This document shows positions 25,463-34,723 of a stretch of 64,000 bases of DNA, in pieces. A model generated the notes under the pieces. The model ran no database searches. It was not told where the DNA came from and was given only the letters and a program-made list of their open reading frames with translations. Origin of the DNA: Streptomyces sp. A0642 (GTDB lineage Bacteria; Actinomycetota; Actinomycetes; Streptomycetales; Streptomycetaceae); the NCBI RefSeq assembly GCF_004795105.1, contig NZ_SSBL01000006.1:248001-312000 (forward strand), written 5' to 3'. The position numbers and the translations under genes were made by a program. The first letter of the stretch is position 1. Every line of letters begins with the position of its first letter.

Positions 25463-26314
25463 TCAGCGAACGGTGGCGCGGGCGGCCTGCTCGATGATGT
25501 CGGCGACGAGGTGGGGGCGCGAGACGGCGACGGAGTGGGAGGCCGCGACCTCGGTGGTGTGGGCGTGGGCGCGCTTGGCCATGAAGCGCTGGACGGCCGC
25601 GGGGATGTTGAGGTCGCGGGTGGTGATGATGTCCCAGCTGGGCTTGGTCCTCCAGGCGGCCGTGGTGGCCTTCTCCTCGAGCGCGGACTGGGCGACGGGC
25701 CGCTGCTCCGCGGCCATGAGAGCGGCCTGCTGCGCGGGCACGTCGGCGGCGAACTGGTGGCGGAACTTGTCCTGCTGGATGTACAGATCGGTGGCGGTGG
25801 AGCCGTCGCCCTGCTGGTAGGTGACGGGGTCGAGCGCGTCGGGGAGGGTCGAGCCGGGGAACTTGCCGGTGAGTTCCAGGGCGGTCTCGCCGGGGGCCGG
25901 GAGGAAGGCCGCGACGTAGACCAGGGCCTTGACCTGCGGGTCGTCGGTGGCGGCCTGACTGATGACGTTTCCGCCGTAGGAGTGGCCCACGAGGATCTTG
26001 GGGCCCTCCACATGGTCCAGGACCGTGCGCAGGGCGGCGGCGTCTGTTGCGGGACCGCGCAGCGGGTTGGCTGCGGCGACGACGGGGTATCCGTCGGCGC
26101 GCAGTTCGTCGATGACGCCGTTCCAGCTTGAGCCGTCGGCGAAGGCGCCGTGCTCCAGGATGATGGTGGGCTTCGGGTGCCGGTCGGCCTCGGGGGACGA
26201 GGTCGCTCCGTTGGCGTTCCCGCTCAGGGCGAACGCGCCGAGCGCCAGGCCCGCCGTGATCGTCGCGACCGTACCTGTGACCAGTCGCCTGCGCCCACTC
26301 TTGTTGCTCACCAC
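25463..26314 (-). CDS. Exported alpha/beta hydrolase
   Basis: 283 residues. The N-terminus SGRRRLVTGTVATITAG followed by a hydrophobic run and ANGA is an export signal, possibly Tat. The hydrolase core has the oxyanion segment ILEHGAFADGSSW, the nucleophile elbow VGHSYGGNV (Ser), LVYVAAFLPAPGE, and the catalytic His in AASHSVAVSRP. This is the EstC/pyrethroid-esterase-like small hydrolase group. Two copies of the GTCACC-N9-GGTGAC palindrome lie 59 and 99 bp upstream. The XRE gene follows on the same strand. Confidence 0.9.
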   Translation of the reverse strand: MVSNKSGRRRLVTGTVATITAGLALGAFALSGNANGATSSPEADRHPKPTIILEHGAFADGSSWNGVIDELRADGYPVVAAANPLRGPATDAAALRTVLDHVEGPKILVGHSYGGNVISQAATDDPQVKALVYVAAFLPAPGETALELTGKFPGSTLPDALDPVTYQQGDGSTATDLYIQQDKFRHQFAADVPAQQAALMAAEQRPVAQSALEEKATTAAWRTKPSWDIITTRDLNIPAAVQRFMAKRAHAHTTEVAASHSVAVSRPHLVADIIEQAARATVR

Positions 26315-26372
26315 GGCATTTCCCTCTCAGGCATTTCGACAGCGGGCGGTGTGCCGGCCTCGCCGAGACAAT

Positions 26373-26433
26373 GTCACCACCCTGAACGGTGACGAATCTG
26401 TCATGTTGCACCGTCACCTGTCAAGCCGGTGAC
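26373..26433 (-). promoter_or_regulatory. Paired GTCACC-N9-GGTGAC operators of the hydrolase gene
   Basis: Site 1 is 26373-26393 and site 2 is 26413-26433, with centres 40 bp apart. Read toward the hydrolase, site 2 contains TTGACA (a perfect -35), ACAGAT follows 17 bp later as a candidate -10, and site 1 then covers the expected start point. This is a classic repression layout. Confidence 0.7.
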
Positions 26434-26738
26434 GTCTCTTCGTGGCATATCGTCGGTGCACACGGACTCGCGTCGCACGACCTGCGTCGCACGGACTCGC
26501 GTCGGCCTACAGGCACGAAAAGCTTCGCGCGGGCCCGATTCGCGCTTGCGGAGGCGCCCAGAAGGCCCCCGACCAGGGGGCGGGCGGCGCACAGCCGGGC
26601 CGAGTCCGCGACCAGGGGGCGGGCGGCGCAGTCGGCAGGGGAGCGGAAGCGCACGGACCCGTGGGGGAGCCGTGGGTCGGGCCAAGGGTGCGCGCGTCCT
26701 GGGCGGGCCGGTCAGCGGGCCGCGCGGCCTTGAAAGAG
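26434..26738. repeat. Non-coding region with short direct repeats
   Basis: No gene. GACCAGGGGGCGGGCGGCGC occurs at 26571-26590 and again at 26610-26629 (period 39 bp). CACGGACTCGCGTCG recurs near 26460 and 26490. The origin of these repeats is unclear. Confidence 0.7.
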
Positions 26739-26778
26739 GCCCGCAGCCGGGGGAGCAGTGCTCCTCCCGGCCGCGGGC
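26739..26778 (-). terminator. Stem-loop terminator
   Basis: GCCCGCAGCCGGGGGAGCA pairs with its near-inverted copy ending CCGCGGGC across a very short loop. It is placed 76 bp after the stop of the creatininase gene. Confidence 0.75.
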
Positions 26779-26853
26779 GTGAGGTCCGGCGCATGTGTGC
26801 CCCCCGGCAGCGGTTCGGGGGGCGGGGTGCCCGGATCCGGACCGGTGCCGTCG

Positions 26854-27639
26854 TCACCGCACCGGCTGCTCCGTGGAGTCCGCCTTCGCCCAGGGATCCC
26901 GGACGATGATGTCGGCCAGGGCCGCCGAACAGCCCGCGAGCAGCCTCTCCCCCTTCTCGGGACTCGCGACCCGGGCGTCACCCGCCACACCGGACGGAGT
27001 GATCCGGTCGAAGGGGACGGCCATGTACACCGGTTCGGGGGATTCGGCGGGCAGTGTGATCCGAGGCCCATGGGCGCGGGGAAGGTGTTCGGCGTGGACG
27101 AGCTCGGGGAAAACGGCCATCATCATGGATGTCTCCCCCTCGCAGGCGTGCATGAGGCCGTCCTGGGTCTCCAATGTGTCGCGCACCGCCTCCCGGCCCG
27201 CACCGAAGTAGCTGGCGAAGGCGATCGGTGCCGTCAGTTCCGCGGTCAGCTCGGTGGTGACGGCGTTGAGGGCGGTCATGTTCCCCCCGTGCCCATTGAC
27301 GATCAGGATGCGTGAGAAACCCGCACGGATCACGGAGCGGCAGATGTCCCGCAGCAGGGCGTGCAGCGTGGGCAGCCCCACCGTGAGGGTGCCGCCGAAG
27401 GCCATGTGGTGCTCGGACAGCCCGATCGGCACCGACGGCGTCACCACCACGCCCGTGTGTTCCGAGGCCAGCACCGCCGCCCGCCGGCACACCTCCGAGG
27501 CCAGGAAGTCGTCCACGCCGGTCGGCAGGTGGGGGCCGTGCTGTTCGGTGGCACCCACGGGCAGCAGGACCACCGCGTCTTGTGCCGCCAGGGCACGCAG
27601 CTCGGTGGCGGTCAGACGCTTCCACTGGACTTGGTTCAT
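26854..27639 (-). CDS. Creatininase-family amidohydrolase
   Basis: 261 residues. Family motifs are LLPVGATEQHGPHLPTGVD (metal-binding Glu, His and Asp), GLSEHHMAFGGTLTVG, VNGHGGNMTALN and CEGETSMMMAVFPE. Members are metal-dependent amidohydrolases: creatininase, mycofactocin maturase MftE and formamide hydrolases of flavin and riboflavin metabolism. No mycofactocin genes are nearby, so the substrate is open. It follows the alpha/beta hydrolase gene by 65 bp on the same strand and probably shares its promoter and the upstream palindrome. Confidence 0.9.
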   Translation of the reverse strand: MNQVQWKRLTATELRALAAQDAVVLLPVGATEQHGPHLPTGVDDFLASEVCRRAAVLASEHTGVVVTPSVPIGLSEHHMAFGGTLTVGLPTLHALLRDICRSVIRAGFSRILIVNGHGGNMTALNAVTTELTAELTAPIAFASYFGAGREAVRDTLETQDGLMHACEGETSMMMAVFPELVHAEHLPRAHGPRITLPAESPEPVYMAVPFDRITPSGVAGDARVASPEKGERLLAGCSAALADIIVRDPWAKADSTEQPVR

Positions 27640-27704
27640 CGGGGACTCCTCCTCGGAGCATCCGGCCCGCAGAGCGGGTCAGTACGTGGGTCTCGGCGCG
27701 GGGC

Positions 27705-28772
27705 TCAGAAGTGATCGACGTCGACCACTGCCTGGGCGAACGTCGTGGGCGCCTCCTGCGGCAGGTTGTGACCGATGTTCGTGATGGTGCGGTGCTCGTA
27801 GGGGCCCGTGAAGTGGTGGCGGTAACCGGCGCCCTGATCGGGCGGGGTGAACGGGTCGAGCGCCGCGTCCAGGGTGAGGGTGGGGACGTCGATCTCGGGC
27901 TGGGCCGCCAGCAGCTTCTCGTAGCGGTCGTAGCGCCGCTCGCCCTGGACGAGGCCGATCCGCCAGCGGTAGTTGAACAGGACGATGGAGGCGTAGTCCG
28001 GGTTCTTGAAGGCCTCGGCGGTGCGCGCGAACGTCTCGTCGGAGAAGTTCCAGTTGGGGGAGACGAGAGTCCACACGTAACGGCAGAGGTCGATGCGCTT
28101 GTCGACGTCCTCCATGGCCTTCTTGCCGCGCTCGCTGGCGAAGTACCACTGGTACCACCAGTTGTGCTCGACGGCCGGAGCGGCGGGTTCCAGCTGCGCC
28201 TTCACCTTGGTGATGAGGTACCCGCTGGTGGACACGAGGGACGTGACGCGCTCGGGCCACAGGGCGGCGATGATGTCGGCGGTACGTGAGCCCCAGTCGA
28301 AGCCTGCGAAGAGGGCCTTGTCGATCTTGAGGGCGTCCATCAGGGCGATGATGTCGAGCGCGACGGCGGACTGCTCCGCGGTACGGGGGGTGTGGCGGGA
28401 CAGGAACGTGGTGCTGCCGTGTCCGCGCAGGTAGGGGACGATGACGCGGTAGCCCTGGTCGGCGAGGAGCGGGGCGACGTCGACGAAGCTGTGGATGTCG
28501 TACGGCCAGCCGTGCAGAAGCATGACGACGGGTCCGTGGGCGGGGCCGGCCTCGGCGTAACCGACGTCGAGGAGCCCGGCCTTGACCTGCTTGAGTTTGC
28601 TGAATCCGGTGTGGGTGCCGGGGGTGATGGCTGGGACCGTGGGCGCCTGAGCGGTGCCCGCTGTGCGCGAGGCGTTTGACGCGAACGCCTCGCCGCCCAG
28701 GCCGGACAGCGAGACCGCGGCCGCCCCCGTGCCGAGGCCGACGGCCTTGCTGAACGTACGCCTGTTGATCAT
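27705..28772 (-). CDS. Tat-exported epoxide hydrolase/dehalogenase-like protein
   Basis: 355 residues. The N-terminus NRRTFSKAVGLGTGAAAVSL is a twin-arginine signal ending near AFA. The alpha/beta-hydrolase core has MLLHGWPYDIHSF (oxyanion) and AGFDWGSRTADI, whose nucleophile is Asp rather than Ser, as in epoxide hydrolases and haloalkane dehalogenases. LDAALDPFTPP and IGHNLPQEAP supply the acid and His. The start at 28772 has GGAGGAATTCCC before it. It is first in a probable operon with the creatininase gene. A GTCACC-N9-GGTGAC palindrome lies 118 bp upstream. Confidence 0.9.
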   Translation of the reverse strand: MINRRTFSKAVGLGTGAAAVSLSGLGGEAFASNASRTAGTAQAPTVPAITPGTHTGFSKLKQVKAGLLDVGYAEAGPAHGPVVMLLHGWPYDIHSFVDVAPLLADQGYRVIVPYLRGHGSTTFLSRHTPRTAEQSAVALDIIALMDALKIDKALFAGFDWGSRTADIIAALWPERVTSLVSTSGYLITKVKAQLEPAAPAVEHNWWYQWYFASERGKKAMEDVDKRIDLCRYVWTLVSPNWNFSDETFARTAEAFKNPDYASIVLFNYRWRIGLVQGERRYDRYEKLLAAQPEIDVPTLTLDAALDPFTPPDQGAGYRHHFTGPYEHRTITNIGHNLPQEAPTTFAQAVVDVDHF

Positions 28773-28889
28773 GGGAATTCCTCCGTCGTGCGTATCCGGT
28801 GACCGGCTTGCGCCAGGGAAACCTCTCGTCCGCACCGGTGGTGCGACATCGCCGTGGCGCCTCGGCGCGATGACCCTCGCACACGGTGC

Positions 28890-28910
28890 GTCACCTGTCA
28901 AAGAGGTGAC
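28890..28910 (-). promoter_or_regulatory. GTCACC-N9-GGTGAC operator
   Basis: Perfect arms with spacer TGTCAAAGA. Read toward the gene at 28772 the spacer plus arm gives TTGACAGGTGAC, so it may overlap a -35 box. Only one copy is seen here. Confidence 0.65.
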
Positions 28911-29186
28911 GTGCGTGTCCGGTGGAGGGGACAGGTTCGTGAACGTGTCTTCAGCGGTGTCGGTGCGACGTCATGTCCGAACCGACGCCACCCACTCTGG
29001 GCCGTGGCGAAACGAGACACATCAGTCATATGACGGTTCGCAGGAGGGAGTCACAGGCACGCTGGACGGACACATGTGCCCGCCGCCCGTATCGCGCCAC
29101 CCGACTCCGCCTTCGGGTGACCGCTCGCGCACCTGCGGCAGGAGGAGCCCATGCGCTCCGCGCTCCCCGCCCTTGGGTCATCCGAC
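28911..29186. other. Gap without recognisable gene
   Basis: Spacer upstream of the epoxide-hydrolase-like gene and downstream of the frameshifted TetR. Nothing recognised. Confidence 0.5.
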
Positions 29187-29902
29187 TCAGGAACCGACCG
29201 TGTGCGTCACCCCTCCGTTCGTCGCGCGGCCCGAACCGGGCGGGCCCGCGCCGCACTCGGGGTGAGCGGAGTGGTCGTGCACCCGATGTCCGCCCGCCTG
29301 GAAGACGGGGCGCGGCAGGAACGCCGGATTGGGAGCCGAAGCCGCAGGGGGTGCCACGGGGGAGGTCGAACCGATGCCGTACAGAAACGTGTCGACCACT
29401 CCGGCGGCCACCCGCCCCGGGCTCGGATGCGACCGATGAGGTGACGCCGGCGTCATGAGTTCGACCAGCAGGGCTGCTGCCCATCCTTGGGGGGTCCGGG
29501 GCGTAGGAGGCCTTCGCCGGTGGCGCGTTCGAGGAAGGTGTCGACCTCGGTGATGTAGGCGTCGCGGCGTTGGCGGATGGTGTCGTCGGTGAGCATGCGG
29601 GTGAGGTCGACCGGCCAGGTGCGGTTGACGGTGATGATGTTTTCGACGTAGCGGTGCAGGGCGACGGCCACGGGTGCTTCGCGCAGGCGTGCGTCCTCGA
29701 TGGCGGTTTCGATGGCCGAGAGCCGGGATTCGTGGATGGCGGCGAGGAGTTCCTCGCGGGAGTCGAAGCGCCGGTGGACGGTGCGCCGGTCCACGCCCGC
29801 CTCGGCGGCGATGCTCGCAATGCTCGCGGCCGGATCGGCGGCGAGCATGCGCGCCCCGGTCGTCAGGACGGCTTCCAGGTTTCGTGCAGCGTCGGCTCTC
29901 AT
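29187..29902 (-). pseudogene. TetR-family regulator, frameshifted duplicate
   Basis: The first about 130 residues (MRADAARNLEAVLTTGARML, then VDRRTVHRRFDSREELLAAI) are nearly identical to the TetR at 35074-35616, including at the DNA level. Near 29488-29500 one base is missing in a G-run (TTGGGGGGTCC here, TCGGGGGAGTCC in the twin). The frame therefore ends early as GPPKDGQQPCWSNS (stop at 29453). The true tail (GWAAALLVELM...AGVVDTFLYGIG) continues in another frame to 29187. The DNA-binding half is intact, but dimer and ligand functions are probably lost. It is divergent from the aldehyde dehydrogenase gene. Confidence 0.8.
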
Positions 29903-29971
29903 GACTTAAAGGTAACGCTGCAGTAGAGGATGATGGCATCTATGACATCCTTACGTGCTCTTAACTCATAG

Positions 29972-29997
29972 AAGTGCTACATTGAAGTGACAGTTAG
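29972..29997. promoter_or_regulatory. Conserved element upstream of the dehydrogenase gene
   Basis: AAGTGCTACATTG..GTGACAGTTA is repeated almost exactly at 35689-35713, in front of the gene divergent from the twin TetR. Its position between divergent genes suggests a TetR operator or shared promoter. Confidence 0.6.
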
Positions 29998-30038
29998 AAG
30001 CCCCAGGCGGACCAAGGCACCGGAAAAGAGAGACGAAC

Positions 30039-31481
30039 ATGATCACCTACGACCGGCTTTTCATCGGGGGTTCCTGGACCGAGCCGAGCGACCCCGAGCT
30101 GCTCGACATCGCTTCGCCGCACGACCGGTCGGTGGTCGCCCGCGCCGCTCAGGCCCGGCCCGCTGACATCGACCGCGCGGTCACCGCGGCCCGGACGTCC
30201 TTCGAGTCCGGTGAGTGGCGGCTGACCCCGCCCGCCGAGCGGATCGAGGCCCTGCGCCGGTTCAACGCCCTGAGGGAGGCCCACGCGGAGAAGATCGCCC
30301 ACCTCATCTCTCTGGAGAACGGCTCGGCAGGCTGGTTCACCCGTGCCGGACAGCCTGGCCTGACCCGCCAGGCGAACGCTTACCTCAAGGCGGCCGAGGA
30401 GTTCGCCTGGGAGGAGACACTCGCGCCCTCCGACCCCGCATCCCGGGTGCGCAGCGTCGTGCGCCGCGAGGCGGTCGGCGTCGTGGCCGCGGTGATTCCG
30501 TGGAACTCGCCGTTCTCCTCGGCCACGTCGAAGATCATCCCTGCCCTGGTCGCCGGCAACTCCGTGGTACTCAAGGTGTCCCCGGAGAACTCGCTGAGCA
30601 TGGGCTTCCTGGCCGATCTGCTGGAGCAGGTGGGTTTGCCGGAGGGTGTGATCAGCGTGCTGCCCGCCGACCGGGAGACCAGCGAGTACCTGGTCTCGCA
30701 CCCCGGAGTCGACAAGATCGCCTTCACCGGCTCGACGCGCGCCGGGCGCCGCATCGCCTCGATCGCGGGGGAGCAGCTCAAGCGGGTCAGCCTGGAGCTG
30801 GGCGGCAAGTCCGCCGTGATCATCCTTCCGGACGCCGACATCGAGAAGGCGGTGGCGGGCGTGAAGTTCGGCTCGCTCCTCAACAACGGTGAGTCGTGCA
30901 TCGCCCAGACGAGGATCCTCGCGCCGCGCAGCCGGTACGAGGAGGTCGTGGCGGGTCTGAAGGAGCTGGTGGAATCGCTCAAGGTCGGCGACCCCAACGA
31001 CCCCGACACCTTCATCGGCCCGATGATCCGCCCTGACCAGCAGGAGAGGGTGCGCAGCTACATCAGGCTCGGCATCGAGGAGGGCGCCCGCCTGGTCACC
31101 GGTGGCCCCGAGGTCCCCGAGGGCCTGGAGAAGGGCAACTACGTCACCCCCACCCTCTTCGCCGACGTCGACAACTCCATGCGCATCGCGCAGGAGGAGG
31201 TCTTCGGCCCGGTGCTGGTCGTCATCGCCTACGACGACGAGGACGACGCCGTCCGTATCGCCAACGACTCCGAGTACGGCCTCTCCGGTGGTGTCTGGTC
31301 CTCCGACGAGACACATGCGCTCGCCGTCGCCCGCCGCATCCGCACCGGAACCATCACGGTCAACGGCGCCTCCGTCGCCTTCGACGGCCCGTTCGGTGGC
31401 TTCAAGGCCAGCGGCATCGGTCGCGAGTACGGCGCGGTGGGCCTCGGCACGTACACCGAGTACAAGACCATCACCCTCTGA
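30039..31481 (+). CDS. NAD(P)-dependent aldehyde dehydrogenase
   Basis: 480 residues of the ALDH superfamily, oxidising an aldehyde to the acid. Catalytic Cys287 lies in NNGESCIAQTR and general base Glu253 in LELGGKS. Asn156 of PWNSP stabilises the oxyanion, and FTGSTRAG (229-236) is the dinucleotide turn. EEVFGPVLVV and FGGFKASGIGREYG are the usual C-terminal blocks. The broad-specificity group resembles aldehyde dehydrogenases linked to xenobiotic or alcohol use. AGAGA precedes the ATG. Divergent from the frameshifted TetR, so its repression may have been lost. Confidence 0.95.
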   Translation: MITYDRLFIGGSWTEPSDPELLDIASPHDRSVVARAAQARPADIDRAVTAARTSFESGEWRLTPPAERIEALRRFNALREAHAEKIAHLISLENGSAGWFTRAGQPGLTRQANAYLKAAEEFAWEETLAPSDPASRVRSVVRREAVGVVAAVIPWNSPFSSATSKIIPALVAGNSVVLKVSPENSLSMGFLADLLEQVGLPEGVISVLPADRETSEYLVSHPGVDKIAFTGSTRAGRRIASIAGEQLKRVSLELGGKSAVIILPDADIEKAVAGVKFGSLLNNGESCIAQTRILAPRSRYEEVVAGLKELVESLKVGDPNDPDTFIGPMIRPDQQERVRSYIRLGIEEGARLVTGGPEVPEGLEKGNYVTPTLFADVDNSMRIAQEEVFGPVLVVIAYDDEDDAVRIANDSEYGLSGGVWSSDETHALAVARRIRTGTITVNGASVAFDGPFGGFKASGIGREYGAVGLGTYTEYKTITL

Positions 31482-31513
31482 CCCCGGCCCTGCGGTACGG
31501 CCGCAGCAGAGAC

Positions 31514-31554
31514 GCCGTCGGCGGCAGAGGGCCCGGCCACCTGCCGCCGACGGC
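31514..31554 (+). terminator. Stem-loop terminator
   Basis: Perfect 14-bp stem GCCGTCGGCGGCAG / CTGCCGCCGACGGC with a 13-nt loop, 32 bp after the dehydrogenase stop. Confidence 0.88.
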
Positions 31555-31758
31555 ATCTCCCGGCTGTCCGTCGCCCGCGTCACTCCCGAGCAGGGTGAGG
31601 GGGCAGGCGGCCCGCACGAGCAACCCGCGAAGACCGGAAAGTGACCGAAGACGGGTTCGCCCGGATCGGCGTGCAGGCGTTCTCGGCGACTCCACCGGTG
31701 CCCGACCCGTCGTGGCCCGGCCTGCCGGGCCGCGACGGGTCGCGCGAGTCCGCTGCGA

Positions 31759-32115
31759 CTACGCGGGGACGACCCGGTAACTCAGAGCCGCCTGGGGGAG
31801 GTTGGTCTGGGTCAGACTGCCGGAGCGCCACGCCCAGCCCGTGCAGCCGCTCCCGGAGAACAGCTCCAGGGAAGCGGACCCGTTGGCGATCTGGACCGAG
31901 CGGACGGACGGGGACAGCGTGTGGCACGTACCGAGATCGTTGAGATCGACCTCGGTCACCGTGCCGGTGCCGGTGAGGCCCGAGTAGAGGTGGGCGCCCT
32001 CCTGGAGGGGAGGCCAGCCGGCAGCGTTCGCCGCCCCGCCACCGAGTCCGATCAGGACCACGGCCATGGAGGCGACAGCGGCAGCGCTGCGCGATTTCGC
32101 CCTGGGGGTAGACAT
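31759..32115 (-). CDS. Small secreted beta/gamma-crystallin-like protein
   Basis: 118 residues. The signal peptide is KSRSAAAVASMAVVLIGLGG..ANA with cleavage near residue 31. The mature 87 residues contain GTCHTLSPSVRSVQIANGSA and LELFSGSGCTGWAWRSG, a layout typical of secreted actinobacterial single-domain crystallin-like or lectin-like proteins. The two Cys residues can form one disulfide. Extracellular; role unknown. It is convergent with the aldehyde dehydrogenase gene. Confidence 0.75.
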   Translation of the reverse strand: MSTPRAKSRSAAAVASMAVVLIGLGGGAANAAGWPPLQEGAHLYSGLTGTGTVTEVDLNDLGTCHTLSPSVRSVQIANGSASLELFSGSGCTGWAWRSGSLTQTNLPQAALSYRVVPA

Positions 32116-32377
32116 GCGAACCACCCTTTCCTGTGTGAACGGCGCCGGGGAACGACCTCGGCACGTGTCATTCGGGGAATGCACTCCGAGAGATTTTTGC
32201 ATGTTCAACCATGTTGCGGGAGGGGCATTACTGGCCAGACACATATGTGTGTGGTCGGCGAGAGGGGCGGACGGACGCCGAGGAGTCATCTTTCGATGAC
32301 GCGCCCGCCCTGCACAGGGAGAACGTGCGGCTGACCGACGAGCAGACGAACCGGCGGGCACGGCCAAGCGGCGGCGC

Positions 32378-32536
32378 TCAGCAGGCCGACTTCGACGTGC
32401 TGGCGTGCAGGGTGGAGACGGCGACCGGCGGCATCGCCACCCCTGTGGCCGGCGCGTCGAACTTGGCGGCGGTCTCGCCACCCCACAGCAGGCGGAAGTC
32501 GAGGTGGCTGGCCCGAACGGCCACCGCGTATGCCAT
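32378..32536 (-). CDS. Possible 52-residue peptide
   Basis: A short frame starting MAYAVAVRASHLDFRLLWGG and ending STLHASTSKSAC. Codon bias fits a gene, but no ribosome-binding site is visible and no family was recognised. It may be a fragment of a lost gene. Confidence 0.2.
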   Translation of the reverse strand: MAYAVAVRASHLDFRLLWGGETAAKFDAPATGVAMPPVAVSTLHASTSKSAC

Positions 32537-32944
32537 GACTCATGCAGTGCGCGTTCTCTGCGGAGGGAGGGCCGGAGCTGCACGACGACGGCGAGCGCGT
32601 CCGGGACGGCCCCTGCGGCCAGGGGCGACGGCCGGGGTTCCTGATGAGGTCTCGTCTGTGAGAGTCCGCGAGGTCCCTCGGAGGGGGTGCGTTTCCGTGC
32701 CACGGGCAAACCGACCCGCGGGTGCGGGTGCGGGTGCGGGCGTGGACCGCCGGGGCGGCCTACTGCCTCTTCAGGGCTCCAGGCATGGACGGACCGCCCC
32801 GGCTCGCCACCCTTGTCCGGCCACTAACACGCACCACGGCCGGTGTGCGTGAGTACGCGTACTCGGGTCGAACGAGTCCGGAGCCCCTGACACAGCGGAT
32901 TTGCGTTGCACATGATGCAAGTTCCTGTAGCGAAAGAGGAACTG
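32537..32944. other. Gap with GGGTGC microsatellite
   Basis: No gene supported. A (GCGGGT)-type run of about four units lies around 32718-32743. The promoter of the fusion gene is probably near 32890-32930, where TTGC and GCAA flank ACATGAT. Confidence 0.5.
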
Positions 32945-34723
32945 ATGACCCGCGACCTGCAGCTGCGCACTGCCACTGTGGAGGACCTCGAGTGGATCCA
33001 TGAGCTGCGTCACCGTGTGTACGCCCACGAGCTGGGCCAGCACACGCCGAATCCCGCAGGGAAGCTTCATGACGGTTTGGACGGCGACAACACGTATGTG
33101 GTCGCCGCACGAGGAAGCACCCGCATCGGCTTTGTCAGCCTGACCCCTCCCTGGCTGAGGAGATTCGCGCTGGACAAGTACCTGTCCCGTGAAGAACTGC
33201 CGCTTCTGGCCGAGCAGGATCTGTTCGAGGTGCGCATCCTCACCGTCGAACCTCGTTGGCGGTCCACGGCGGCGGCACCGCTGCTGATGTACGCGGCGCT
33301 GCGCTGGATCGCCTCCCGGGGCGGCCGGCGGATCGTTGCGATGGGGCGGACCGAACTGCTTCCCATGTATCTTGCGGCCGGTCTGCAGCCGGTCGGGCGC
33401 ACCGTTCGAAGTGGGGCGGTCACGTTCGAGGTACTGAGCGGCGGCGTCGACGAGCTGGCGAGGGCCACGACGGACCGCTACCGCACCATGCTGGAGCGTC
33501 TGCGGGCCCAAGTGGACTGGCGACTGGACGTGCCCTTCGCGCCGCGACCGGACGGCTGCGAGCACGGCGGCGTCTCCTTCGCTGCCATCGGGACGGACTT
33601 CAACTCCCTGCACCGTCGCCATGAGGTGGTCGCGGCAGATGTGCTCGACGCCTGGTTCCCGCCCGCCCCGGGGGTGCGTGCGGCGCTCGCGGACGATCCG
33701 GATTGGGTCGCCCGGACCTCGCCGCCGACCGGTGCAGAGGGTCTTCTGGCGGAGAAGGCCAGGGCGCGGGCTCTGCCCATGGGATCGCTCGTACCGGGCG
33801 CCGGTTCCTCCGATTTGATCTTCAGGGCCTTCGTCCAGTGGCTGACCCCGCAAAGCAGGGTGCTTCTCCTGGACCCGGGCTACGGTGAGTACGCGCACGT
33901 CACGGAGAAGGTCATCGGATGCCGGGTGGACCGGTTCCGGCTGCGTCGCGAAGACGGTTGGCGGTTGGATACCGGCCGGTTGTCGGCTGTCGTCACGCAC
34001 GGGCGCTACGACCTCGTCGTGGTGGTCAATCCGAACAACCCGACGGGCCGCCACACACCTGCCGTGGACCTGCGTTCCCTGATCACCGCCTCACCGGCCC
34101 GGACCCGCTGGTGGGTGGACGAGGCCTACCTGGGCTACGTCGACATGGACGAGTCGCTCGCCGGCCTAGCCGTGACGGATCCAAGGGTGGTGGTCTGCAG
34201 CTCCCTGTCCAAGATGTACGCGCTGTCCGGCATGCGGGCCGCTTACCTGGTGGCCGAGCCGGACACCGGGGCAGAGCTGCGCCGGCGCACCCCGCCCTGG
34301 CCTGTGAGCCTGCCCGCACAGCTGGCCGCGGTGGCAGCCTTGCGCGATCCGACGTACTACGAGGGTTGCTGGCGTCGCACCCATGCCCTGCGGCGGCAAC
34401 TGGCCGACGGGCTTGCCGGGCTCGATGAAGCCGTGGTGGTGGAAGAAGCCGTGGCCAACTGGCTCACCGTCACACTGCCGTCCCATGGCCCGAGCGCCGC
34501 GCAACTCGTCGAGAATTGCCGCCGAAGCAACGTCTATCTGAGGGATCTTTCGCCCCTGTCCTGCGCGTACCAAGGACGCACGGTGCGCATCGCAGTGAGG
34601 GACGCGGCGGGAAACGCGCGCATGGTGTCGGCCTTCCGGGATGCTCTGGATGCGCCCCGCCCCGGTCGTGCCCCGATCGTGCCGATGTCTCGGAGCACCT
34701 ACGCCTCTGGAACCACCGGGTGA
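32945..34723 (+). CDS. GNAT acetyltransferase-aminotransferase fusion
   Basis: 592 residues with two domains. Residues 1-170 look like a GNAT or autoinducer-synthase-like N-acyltransferase (WIHELRHRVYAHELGQH, RIGFVSLTPP, EVRILTVEPRWRSTAAAPLL, then AMGRTELLPMYLAAGLQPVG). Residues about 195-590 are a fold-type I PLP aminotransferase of the histidinol-phosphate/aspartate type: VPGAGSSDLIFRAF, NPNNPTG (362-368), WWVDEAYLGY and the PLP lysine Lys423 in SSLSKMYALSG, plus Arg431. The start at 32945 has GAGGAA before it. The fusion suggests an amino compound is made and acylated by one polypeptide. Substrates unknown. It stands alone between the two TetR loci. Confidence 0.88.
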   Translation: MTRDLQLRTATVEDLEWIHELRHRVYAHELGQHTPNPAGKLHDGLDGDNTYVVAARGSTRIGFVSLTPPWLRRFALDKYLSREELPLLAEQDLFEVRILTVEPRWRSTAAAPLLMYAALRWIASRGGRRIVAMGRTELLPMYLAAGLQPVGRTVRSGAVTFEVLSGGVDELARATTDRYRTMLERLRAQVDWRLDVPFAPRPDGCEHGGVSFAAIGTDFNSLHRRHEVVAADVLDAWFPPAPGVRAALADDPDWVARTSPPTGAEGLLAEKARARALPMGSLVPGAGSSDLIFRAFVQWLTPQSRVLLLDPGYGEYAHVTEKVIGCRVDRFRLRREDGWRLDTGRLSAVVTHGRYDLVVVVNPNNPTGRHTPAVDLRSLITASPARTRWWVDEAYLGYVDMDESLAGLAVTDPRVVVCSSLSKMYALSGMRAAYLVAEPDTGAELRRRTPPWPVSLPAQLAAVAALRDPTYYEGCWRRTHALRRQLADGLAGLDEAVVVEEAVANWLTVTLPSHGPSAAQLVENCRRSNVYLRDLSPLSCAYQGRTVRIAVRDAAGNARMVSAFRDALDAPRPGRAPIVPMSRSTYASGTTG

